Shown here: positions 1-5,154 of the stretch, piece after piece
Position numbering within the stretch: position 1 is the stretch's first letter
How the letters are laid out: every line of letters starts with the position of its first letter
NCBI GenBank assembly: GCA_937895775.1
Contig: CALBLD010000311.1
Location: 1 to 5,154, forward strand
DNA: 5,154 nucleotides
Reading direction: 5' to 3'
Source of the DNA: an uncultured Clostridia bacterium
Lineage (GTDB): Bacteria; Bacillota; Clostridia; Oscillospirales; CAG-272
Made by a program: the position numbers and the translations under genes
The notes under the pieces: generated by a model
The model's database searches: none
Told to the model about the DNA's origin: nothing
What the model saw: only the letters and a program-made list of their open reading frames with translations

Positions 1-1305
1 GATGCGGTGGCGACGATTACCCGCTCGGTGCCGCTGCTCGGCGGATTTTTTACCGTCGTTGCCTCCGAAAACCGTACAAACTGCTATTCTCATTATGAAG
101 ACGGTCAGACCGACTGCCCCCGCTGCCGGCGTCGGAAGCGAGCCGATGTACTCGCACAGGTCAACGCACTCATCCGCGAAGGAGTCTCGTCGGTTAATCC
201 CTCGGTAAAGGTCATCGCATGGGATTGGGGAATGTACGGAGAGCTTCCCGCCGCATTTACCGATGCCCTGCCGACCGATGTTGCCGTAATGGGGGTCAGC
301 GAACAGGCTGTCGAAAAGACGGTCGGCGGCGTCGTGACCCGTGTGATCGACTACTCGATATCGGTGGTGGGTCCGGGTGATTTTGCGCGTGAAATATGGC
401 ATCGCGCCGCCCGAAGAGGACAGAAGCGATATGCAAAATGTCAGTTCAACAACACGTGGGAATGTTCTTTTGTTCCGTTTCTGCCGGCGTTCCGACAGGT
501 TTACACTCACATGAAAGGGCTTTGCAATGAGCAGGTGAACGGCATTTTTCTCAGCTGGACCCTCGGAGGATTCCCGTCGGTGACATTGCGCATGCTCTCG
601 CCGATGTTTTACAAGGGTGAAATTCCGTCTCTGCGTTCATTGTACGAAAGGGTTTTTCCCGCCGAAGCCGTCGATATTGTGGAGCGTGCGGGAGAATATT
701 TCAGCGACGCGTTCGATAATTTTCCGTTTGATCTTCAGGTTGCGTATCTCGCGCCCCAGAATTACGGTCCGGCTTGTCTTTTGTTCGAAAAGCCGACCGG
801 ATTTAAGGCAACCATGATCGGATACCCCTATGACGATCTTGACGGCTGGCGTTCGATATACCCGGAGGATGTCTTTGAAAATCAGTTTTTGCTTCTATCG
901 GACGGGTGGGAGCGCGGAAACCGACTGCTTGGGAAATTACCCCGTGAAGTCGTTTCGCAAAGTGCGGTGCTCGGCGAGCTGATCGACTGCGCAGAAGCCG
1001 CCTGTTGCCATTTTCGCTCAACCTATCTGCAGATACGGTTTGTCCGCGTCAGAGACGGCAGAGAAAAAGGCGATCTTGCCGAAATCGCCGACGAAGAGGC
1101 ATCCCTTGCCCTACGCCTTGCGGCGGTACAGCGGCGGAACCCCTGCATAGGCTACGAATCCTCCAATCATTATTTCTACAACACCGCACTGCTTGCGGAA
1201 AAATACATTAACTGCCGTCATCTGTCAGAGCGTCATAGCAAAGCGGAGCAAAATCCGGCGAAAAACAACAAAGGAGAGGGGAGCCGATCGCGGCACCCCG
1301 GCTGA
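1..1305 (+). CDS. Glycoside-hydrolase-like protein, C-terminal 434 residues (5' end outside window)
   Basis: The frame is open from the first base to the TGA at 1303-1305, so the true start lies upstream. The GTG at 7 is only the first possible start codon inside the window and has no ribosome binding site. The sequence suggests a soluble enzyme of the TIM-barrel glycosidase type. It has alternating beta-strand-like segments such as VKVIAWDWG (residues 69-77) and GIFLSWTLGGFPS (181-193), with tryptophans and acids at strand ends. A helical C-terminal half follows (about 220-410), with IGYESSNHYFY (383-393) and YINCRHL (402-408). From memory, similar proteins occur near carbohydrate-use genes in Firmicutes and other bacteria and are poorly named; I cannot assign a GH family or substrate. 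Residues C28, H31, C39 and C42 (CxxH-x7-CxxC) could bind a structural zinc. No membrane segment is seen. The last 20 or so residues are polar and unlike a folded end, and their codons contain the brnQ translation signals. It is probably cotranscribed with brnQ. Confidence 0.6.
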   Translation, partial: DAVATITRSVPLLGGFFTVVASENRTNCYSHYEDGQTDCPRCRRRKRADVLAQVNALIREGVSSVNPSVKVIAWDWGMYGELPAAFTDALPTDVAVMGVSEQAVEKTVGGVVTRVIDYSISVVGPGDFAREIWHRAARRGQKRYAKCQFNNTWECSFVPFLPAFRQVYTHMKGLCNEQVNGIFLSWTLGGFPSVTLRMLSPMFYKGEIPSLRSLYERVFPAEAVDIVERAGEYFSDAFDNFPFDLQVAYLAPQNYGPACLLFEKPTGFKATMIGYPYDDLDGWRSIYPEDVFENQFLLLSDGWERGNRLLGKLPREVVSQSAVLGELIDCAEAACCHFRSTYLQIRFVRVRDGREKGDLAEIADEEASLALRLAAVQRRNPCIGYESSNHYFYNTALLAEKYINCRHLSERHSKAEQNPAKNNKGEGSRSRHPG

Positions 1306-1309
1306 ATCA
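1271..1309 (+). promoter_or_regulatory. brnQ ribosome binding site with bridging hairpin
   Basis: AAGGAG at 1271-1276 is the only strong Shine-Dalgarno match ahead of the brnQ ATG at 1310, but it is 33 bases away. Between them lies an almost perfect hairpin at 1278-1299: arms GGGG-A-GCCG (1278-1286) and CGGC-A-CCCC (1291-1299), loop ATCG (1287-1290), eight pairs and one A.A mismatch. If the hairpin folds, the effective spacing drops to about 11 bases, which is close to the usual range. A competing pairing, AGCCG (1282-1286) with CGGCT (1299-1303), is also possible. The whole element lies inside the 3' end of the upstream gene, so ribosomes finishing that gene would open it. Function is inferred, not shown. 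Confidence 0.5.
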
Positions 1310-2665
1310 ATGAAAAAAAGACTGACACTATCCGAAACACTCGCCGTCGGCAGTATGCTGTTCGGACTATTCTTCGGAGCCGGAAATCTGATATTCCCCG
1401 TTTTCATGGGGCAATCGGCAGGCTCAAACGTATGGATCGCCATTATCGGATTTCTGATTACGGGCGTCGGCATCCCGCTTCTCGGCGTTGCATCGCTCGG
1501 AATGAGCCGAAGCGAGGGACTGCTTGAAATGAGCGGAAAGGTCGGCAAAAAATATGCCGTTTTCTTCACGATCGCACTCTATCTGACGATAGGACCCTTC
1601 TTTGCGATCCCAAGATGCGCCTCAACTTCATTTTCGGTCGGGCTGAGACCTATGATAAACGACCCGATGACGGCAAATATTGCGACATGGATATTTTCAT
1701 TCCTCTTTTTTGCCGCCGTTCTCTGGTTTTCACTGCGACCCGGCAAAATACTCACATGGGTCGGGCGCATACTTACACCGCTTTTCCTTATCTGTCTTGC
1801 AATCCTCATTGTAACGGCACTCGTGAGACCTGCGGGTGATTATACCGCCGTCGAACCGCAGGCGGCGTACAAAAGTGCCTCCTTCTTTACCGGCTTCATT
1901 GACGGCTACAACACAATGGACGCGCTCGCAAGCCTTGCGTTCGGCATCGTCATAGTCAACGCGATAAGGGGTGTCGGCGTAAAGGAACCTGCGGCGATCG
2001 CAAAAAACACCGTAATTTCCGGTATTCTCGGCTGTGCGGTAATGGCACTGATCTACGGTGCGCTTGCGATAGCGGGAGCGCAGAGCAGAGCGATCTATCC
2101 GCTCTCTGCCGACGGAGGCGAAGCTCTCAATCTTATAGCAAGACATTATTTCGGCGACATCGGTGGCATCGTACTTGCGGTAACGGTTACGCTTGCATGT
2201 CTCAAGACCGCCGTCGGACTGATTACAAGCTGCGGCGAGACCTTCTGCGAAATATTCCCTAAAGGTCCGAAATATCATCATTTTGCGATCGGATTCTGTA
2301 TTCTGTCATTTCTGATCTCGACGATCGGGTTGTCGGCGATCGTTTCGTGGTCGCTCCCGGTACTTATGTTCCTCTATCCGCTTGCAATAACGCTGATCCT
2401 GCTTGCGCTCTGCGGAAATCTGTTCGGAAACGACCGCAGGGTATACGTTTCGGTGACGGTATTCACCTTTGTCGCCGCAATCTTCGATCTCACGAAATCG
2501 CTCCCGGGAAAGCTTCCGGAGGCACCCGTGATAAAGCAGATAAACGACATCGGAAGCCTGCTTCCCTTTTCGGACATCGGACTCGGATGGGTCTGCCCCG
2601 CGGCAGTCGGTCTTGCCGTCGGACTTGTTCTGAAGCTTATTTTCGGCAAGCGCAAAAAAGCATAA
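1310..2665 (+). CDS. brnQ: Branched-chain amino acid:cation carrier, LIVCS (BrnQ) family
   Basis: This 451-residue inner-membrane carrier takes up leucine, isoleucine and valine with Na+ (family knowledge). Three signatures of the family are clear. GLFFGAGNLIFP (19-30) is in the first helix. GPFFAIPRCASTSF (95-108) matches the conserved GPxFAIPR(T/C)A(T/S)TSF segment. GFIDGYNTMDALASLAFG (195-212) is followed by IVIVNAIR. A further conserved stretch, LKTAVGLITSCGETF, lies at 298-312. About twelve hydrophobic helices run through the protein, with a basic tail GKRKK. Length is typical of the family. I chose ATG 1310 because MKKRLTLSETLAVGSMLFGL is the normal family N-terminus. The in-frame ATG at 1193 would add 39 basic residues lying wholly in the upstream gene. 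The start is four bases after the upstream stop, which suggests coupled translation. The gene ends at its own terminator. The family call is firm; the exact substrate range is not visible. Confidence 0.95.
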   Translation: MKKRLTLSETLAVGSMLFGLFFGAGNLIFPVFMGQSAGSNVWIAIIGFLITGVGIPLLGVASLGMSRSEGLLEMSGKVGKKYAVFFTIALYLTIGPFFAIPRCASTSFSVGLRPMINDPMTANIATWIFSFLFFAAVLWFSLRPGKILTWVGRILTPLFLICLAILIVTALVRPAGDYTAVEPQAAYKSASFFTGFIDGYNTMDALASLAFGIVIVNAIRGVGVKEPAAIAKNTVISGILGCAVMALIYGALAIAGAQSRAIYPLSADGGEALNLIARHYFGDIGGIVLAVTVTLACLKTAVGLITSCGETFCEIFPKGPKYHHFAIGFCILSFLISTIGLSAIVSWSLPVLMFLYPLAITLILLALCGNLFGNDRRVYVSVTVFTFVAAIFDLTKSLPGKLPEAPVIKQINDIGSLLPFSDIGLGWVCPAAVGLAVGLVLKLIFGKRKKA

Positions 2666-2680
2666 TCACAAAACCATCAA

Positions 2681-2710
2681 AAGGAGCGCAAAATGCGCTC
2701 CTTCCTTTTT
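2681..2710 (+). terminator. Rho-independent terminator after brnQ
   Basis: A ten-pair perfect stem, AAGGAGCGCA (2681-2690) with TGCGCTCCTT (2694-2703), closes an AAA loop. It is followed by the T-rich tract CCTTTTTGCTTT. It starts 15 bases after the brnQ stop and separates brnQ from the ahpC operon. The T tract is interrupted, so some read-through into ahpC is possible. The opposite strand has no good T tract after the stem, so this is a one-way terminator. Confidence 0.85.
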
Positions 2711-2759
2711 GCTTTGTCGTATAGCGTCACGGATTTTCGGAAATACTGACTGCAAAAAC

Positions 2760-2765
2760 AAGGAG
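2760..2765 (+). promoter_or_regulatory. ahpC ribosome binding site
   Basis: AAGGAG lies 13 bases before the ATG at 2779, slightly longer than usual. It decides the start: the in-frame GTG at 2767 is only one base downstream of the site and cannot be used with it. ATG 2779 also gives the standard AhpC N-terminus MSLIGKEI. In the roughly 50 bases between the brnQ terminator and this site I see no convincing -35/-10 pair and no clear PerR- or Fur-type palindrome. Confidence 0.75.
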
Positions 2766-2778
2766 TGTGATTGCAATT

Positions 2779-3342
2779 ATGTCGCTTATCGGCAAAGAGA
2801 TCGCCGATTTCTCGGTAATGTCATACAGGGACAACAGATTTGAAAAAATCGCAAAAAAGGATCTTCTCGGCAGATGGAACCTGCTTTTCTTCTATCCCGC
2901 CGACTTTTCGTTCGTCTGTCCGACCGAGCTTGAGGATCTTCAGGAGCATTATAACGACTTCAAGGGTGAGGGCTGCGAAATATATGCGGTTTCGACCGAC
3001 AGTCATTTTGTACACAAGGCGTGGCACGACTCTTCCGAAAAGGTAGGAAAGGTGACATATCCGATGCTTGCCGATCCCGCCCATCGGCTTTCGCTTGATT
3101 TCGATGTGCTTTCCGACGACGACGGCATGTCCGAGCGCGCGGTCTTCATTCTCGATCCGAAAGGCAAAATAGTTTCGTGCGCAATAAATTCGGGCGGTGT
3201 CGGGCGAAACGCCGCCGAGCTTCTGCGGATTCTGCGCGCCTGCAAATTCGTGGACGAACACGGCGACAGGGTCTGCCCCGCAGGCTGGCAGAAAGGCGAC
3301 GACACGCTTGCACCGAGTCTTGATCTTGTAGGTAGTCTGTGA
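2779..3342 (+). CDS. ahpC: AhpC-type 2-Cys peroxiredoxin (alkyl hydroperoxide reductase subunit C)
   Basis: This 187-residue cytoplasmic peroxidase reduces H2O2 and organic hydroperoxides. The peroxidatic Cys is C47 in FYPADFSFVCPTE (38-50), with the catalytic Pro40 and Thr44 position occupied by P40 and S44. The resolving Cys is C166 in DRVCPAGW. Other AhpC hallmarks are VSTDSHFVHKAWH (71-83), R120 in the SERAVFI segment, and the C-terminal LAPSLDLVG. Length and both cysteine positions match enterobacterial AhpC almost exactly. Three further cysteines (C66, C134, C155) are not part of the usual mechanism. The gene is first in a two-gene operon. Its TGA overlaps the ATG of the flavoprotein by one base (TGATG), so the reductase partner should be made together with it. 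The assignment is secure. Regulation by a peroxide sensor is likely by analogy, but no operator is recognisable. Confidence 0.96.
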   Translation: MSLIGKEIADFSVMSYRDNRFEKIAKKDLLGRWNLLFFYPADFSFVCPTELEDLQEHYNDFKGEGCEIYAVSTDSHFVHKAWHDSSEKVGKVTYPMLADPAHRLSLDFDVLSDDDGMSERAVFILDPKGKIVSCAINSGGVGRNAAELLRILRACKFVDEHGDRVCPAGWQKGDDTLAPSLDLVGSL

Positions 3343-4982
3343 TGAAAAACGGGAATTTTTATGATGCGATCATAATCGGAGCCGGTCCCGCAGGACTTAC
3401 CTCGGCGATCTATCTTGCCCGTGCGGGATACGGCGTACTTGTCATCGAAAAGGAAAAGATCGGAGGTCAGATCACGATAACCTCCGAGGTGGTCAACTAT
3501 CCGGGAGTGATGAAAACCGACGGAAATGCGCTTACCGATACAATGTACCGACAGGCAAAAGCCTTCGGAGCCGATTTCCTTTCCGCAACGGTCTCGGAGA
3601 TATCGGCTTCGGGCGACAAAAAGCGGGTTCTGACATCGGGCGGGACGTTCGTCTGCACGGGTATAATCCTTGCGACGGGCGCAAGACCGAAAAGCCTCGG
3701 CTTTCCGGGCGAGGAAGAATTCCGCGGACACGGAGTAGCCTACTGTGCGACCTGTGACGGCGAGTTTTTTGACAAAAAAGAGATTTTCGTCATCGGCGGC
3801 GGATTTTCGGCAGCGGAGGAAAGCGTTTTCCTGACACGCTATGCGAGCCGCGTTACCGTTCTCGTCCGCGGACACGATTTTTCCTGTGCGCAATCTGCCG
3901 CACGCGCGGTCTATGACCATCCGAAAATAAGAGTGCTGACCGACACCGAGATCGTCAGTCTGCACGGGGACAACCTTCCGCGCAAAATAGTTTACAAAAA
4001 CAGGATAAGCGGAGAAGTGACCGTGTATTCGCCCGAAAACGGCGACAGCTTCGGCGTTTTTGTCTTTGTCGGATACGAACCTGAGAGCGGACTTCTCAAA
4101 AATCTTGCAAAAACCGATGAGCGGGGTTATGTAATTACAGACGAACGTCTTATGACCTCGGCGGACGGTATTTTTGCCGCCGGCGACGTCCGCAAAAAAG
4201 TCTTGCGGCAGGTTGTCACCGCAGTCGGCGACGGCGCGACCGCCGCAACCGAACTCGAAAAATATATTTCGGCGTCGGGCGGAAACCCGGCAAAATCGGG
4301 CGTGCGAAAAGCAGATGCGGAGGTAAAAACGCCCGTTTCACGGGAAAGCGGCACCGGTTCGGATTCGGTATTTCCGCCGGAGATAAGAGAAAATCTTGCC
4401 CGCCTTTTCGGAAAGATCGATCACAGGATCATATTCAAACTTTACCGCTTTCCCGACCGATCGGACAAACGCTCGTCGGAGCTTGAAAAATATCTGCGCG
4501 GGCTTTGCGACACCTGCGGGATGTTTTCGGTAGAATACGGAGACGGAAAAGACGAGGAATATCTCCCTGCGGTGCGTATACTCGGGGAAGACCGCAGTTA
4601 CAGCGGGCTTGCCTTTCACGGGGTTCCGGGCGGACACGAATTTTCGTCATTTGCCGTCGGCATATGCAATGCGGCAGGCGTCGGACAGCCGATCTCCGAC
4701 GATCTGCGTCAAAAAATCGCAGAACTGAAAACTCCGCTTGATATGAAGCTGCTTGTTTCGCTCGGATGCACAAACTGCCCTGCCCTTGTCATCGCCGCCC
4801 AGCAGATCGCAGCACTGAAAGAGGGTGCCTCGGCAGAAGTCTACGACGTGACTCTTTACCCGAAGCTGCGCGAAAAATACAATGTAATGAGTGTCCCCTG
4901 TCTTGTGGTAAACGACAGCAGAGTAAGCTTCGGTCGCCGCGGACTTGATGAGCTTCTGGAATACATCGGGGAGCAGTCATAG
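3342..4982 (+). CDS. AhpF-like NAD(P)H:peroxiredoxin oxidoreductase with swapped domain order (TrxR module then tandem thioredoxin folds)
   Basis: This 546-residue FAD enzyme is predicted to reduce the AhpC encoded just upstream. Residues 1-310 form a thioredoxin reductase module. FAD is bound by GAGPAG (13-18) and TSADGIFAAGDV (272-283), the redox disulfide is CATC (135-138), and the dinucleotide fold carries GGGFSAAEE (152-160). A polar linker of about 33 residues follows (312-344). Residues 345-546 resemble the N-terminal domain of AhpF, two thioredoxin folds in tandem. The second has the active site CTNCP (476-480, like CHNCP of AhpF) and the cis-Pro segment MSVPC (516-520). The first carries an extra CDTC (389-392). 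Classical AhpF (about 520 residues) has the same parts in the opposite order. The pyridine-nucleotide segment RGHDFSCA (176-183) is neither the HRRxxFRA of NADPH-type TrxR nor an obvious NADH type, so the donor is uncertain. ATG 3342 is preferred, with a weak AGG at 3330-3332; GTG 3339 would add one residue. The one-base overlap with ahpC implies coupling. I leave the symbol empty because the architecture differs from true ahpF. Confidence 0.9.
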   Translation: MKNGNFYDAIIIGAGPAGLTSAIYLARAGYGVLVIEKEKIGGQITITSEVVNYPGVMKTDGNALTDTMYRQAKAFGADFLSATVSEISASGDKKRVLTSGGTFVCTGIILATGARPKSLGFPGEEEFRGHGVAYCATCDGEFFDKKEIFVIGGGFSAAEESVFLTRYASRVTVLVRGHDFSCAQSAARAVYDHPKIRVLTDTEIVSLHGDNLPRKIVYKNRISGEVTVYSPENGDSFGVFVFVGYEPESGLLKNLAKTDERGYVITDERLMTSADGIFAAGDVRKKVLRQVVTAVGDGATAATELEKYISASGGNPAKSGVRKADAEVKTPVSRESGTGSDSVFPPEIRENLARLFGKIDHRIIFKLYRFPDRSDKRSSELEKYLRGLCDTCGMFSVEYGDGKDEEYLPAVRILGEDRSYSGLAFHGVPGGHEFSSFAVGICNAAGVGQPISDDLRQKIAELKTPLDMKLLVSLGCTNCPALVIAAQQIAALKEGASAEVYDVTLYPKLREKYNVMSVPCLVVNDSRVSFGRRGLDELLEYIGEQS

Positions 4983-5002
4983 ACTGCTCCCCGATCTTTT
5001 TT
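4965..5002 (+). terminator. Strong Rho-independent terminator overlapping the 3' end of the flavoprotein gene
   Basis: A perfect 14-pair stem, ATCGGGGAGCAGTC (4965-4978) with GACTGCTCCCCGAT (4982-4995), closes a three-base ATA loop (4979-4981). C and six Ts (4997-5002) follow. The 5' arm is the coding sequence for the last residues, and the TAG stop (4980-4982) spans the loop and the first base of the 3' arm. It ends the ahpC operon and shields the tRNA promoter downstream. The reverse strand has no T tract after the stem. Confidence 0.95.
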
Positions 5003-5033
5003 CAAAAAATGTTGATTTTTTTCGCCGAGACTA

Positions 5034-5061
5034 TTGACAAAACAAAAAAACATGCTATAAT
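5034..5061 (+). promoter_or_regulatory. Sigma-A-type promoter for the tRNA-Lys gene
   Basis: A perfect -35 TTGACA (5034-5039) and a perfect -10 TATAAT (5056-5061) are separated by 16 bases. A TG one base before the -10 (5053-5054) makes it an extended -10. The spacer is A-rich. Transcription should start near 5068, giving a leader of about 26 bases before the mature tRNA 5' end, to be removed by RNase P. This is the only convincing promoter in the window. Confidence 0.9.
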
Positions 5062-5093
5062 ATCATATGTTCCGTGACATGCGGACAACTTAT

Positions 5094-5154
5094 GCACCCT
5101 TAGCTCAGTTGGTAGAGCAACTGACTCTTAATCAGTGGGTCCGGGGTTCGAGTC
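5094..5154 (+). tRNA. tRNA-Lys (anticodon CUU), 3' end outside window
   Basis: The cloverleaf can be read as far as position 61. The acceptor 5' strand is GCACCCT (5094-5100). The D stem is GCTC/GAGC (5103-5106, 5115-5118) with loop AGTTGGTA. The anticodon stem is ACTGA/TCAGT (5120-5124, 5132-5136) with loop CTCTTAA, which gives anticodon CTT at 5127-5129 and reads AAG lysine codons. The variable loop is GGGTC. The T arm begins with CGGGG, then TTCGAGT and the first C of the closing strand. The rest of the T stem, the acceptor 3' strand and any encoded CCA are beyond the window. It is transcribed from the strong promoter just upstream; further tRNA genes may follow. Confidence 0.95.

Noticed and set aside
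1193..1309. A 39-residue N-terminal extension of BrnQ from the ATG at 1193
   Set aside because: It lies wholly within the upstream gene in another frame, is basic and not membrane-like, and the family N-terminus begins at the ATG at 1310.
1730..2281. A 183-codon open frame on the - strand inside brnQ
   Set aside because: It is the shadow of a conserved membrane protein; the translation is Arg/Tyr/Cys-rich with no recognisable domain.
2733..2744. ATTT-TCGG-AAAT inverted repeat upstream of ahpC as a regulator site
   Set aside because: Four pairs around a tetraloop is too short to separate from chance, and it does not resemble a PerR or Fur box.
2714..2747. Possible ahpC promoter: TTGTCG at 2714-2719 with AATACT at 2742-2747
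   Set aside because: The spacing of 22 bases is too long and the -10 matches only four of six positions. A promoter is expected here but cannot be placed.
3003..3965. A 320-codon open frame on the - strand across ahpC and the flavoprotein gene
   Set aside because: It is antisense to two clearly identified genes, has no family-like segments, and is rich in Arg, Ser and Cys as expected from reading the wrong strand. No ribosome binding site or promoter fits.
5004..5021. AAAAAAT-GTTG-ATTTTTT hairpin after the operon terminator
   Set aside because: A seven-pair stem of only A-T pairs is weak, and A/T tracts of this kind are common in intergenic DNA.
5067..5089. Small stem-loops in the tRNA leader (ATGT/ACAT or TCCG/CGGA)
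   Set aside because: Only four pairs each and mutually exclusive. There is no sign of a T-box or other known leader element, and the leader is too short for one.

Overview
The window looks like ordinary chromosome from an anaerobic Firmicute, most likely of the class Clostridia. This is inferred from gene content and style: purine-rich AGGAG ribosome binding sites, a LIVCS-family branched-chain amino acid carrier, a peroxiredoxin paired with a thioredoxin-reductase/thioredoxin-fold fusion, a TTGACA/TATAAT promoter, and base composition near 50% GC by eye. No phage, IS, plasmid or CRISPR material is visible, and every gene is on the + strand.

Region 1 (1-2710) holds the 3' part of a carbohydrate-active-enzyme-like protein, cut by the left window edge. 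It is followed four bases later by brnQ, a Na+-coupled (by family) branched-chain amino acid carrier, and then by a Rho-independent terminator. The junction is unusual. The only good Shine-Dalgarno sequence for brnQ lies 33 bases before its ATG, inside the upstream gene. A 22-base hairpin in between would bring it to a normal distance.

Region 2 (2711-5002) is a two-gene peroxide-defence operon. It encodes a 187-residue AhpC-type 2-Cys peroxiredoxin and, with a one-base TGATG overlap, a 546-residue flavoprotein. The flavoprotein carries the same parts as AhpF in swapped order: the thioredoxin-reductase module (CATC) comes first and the tandem thioredoxin folds (active site CTNC) come last. The expected electron path is NAD(P)H to FAD, then CATC, then CTNC, then the AhpC disulfide, then peroxide. 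The operon ends in a very strong terminator whose 5' arm is the last coding sequence and whose loop contains the stop codon.

Region 3 (5003-5154) has a near-consensus promoter with an extended -10 element driving a tRNA-Lys(CUU) gene, which is cut by the right window edge.

I did not find a wholly new multi-gene system. The points most worth a second look are the hairpin-bridged brnQ start, the permuted AhpF with an extra CxxC in its first thioredoxin fold, and the stop codon in the terminator loop.
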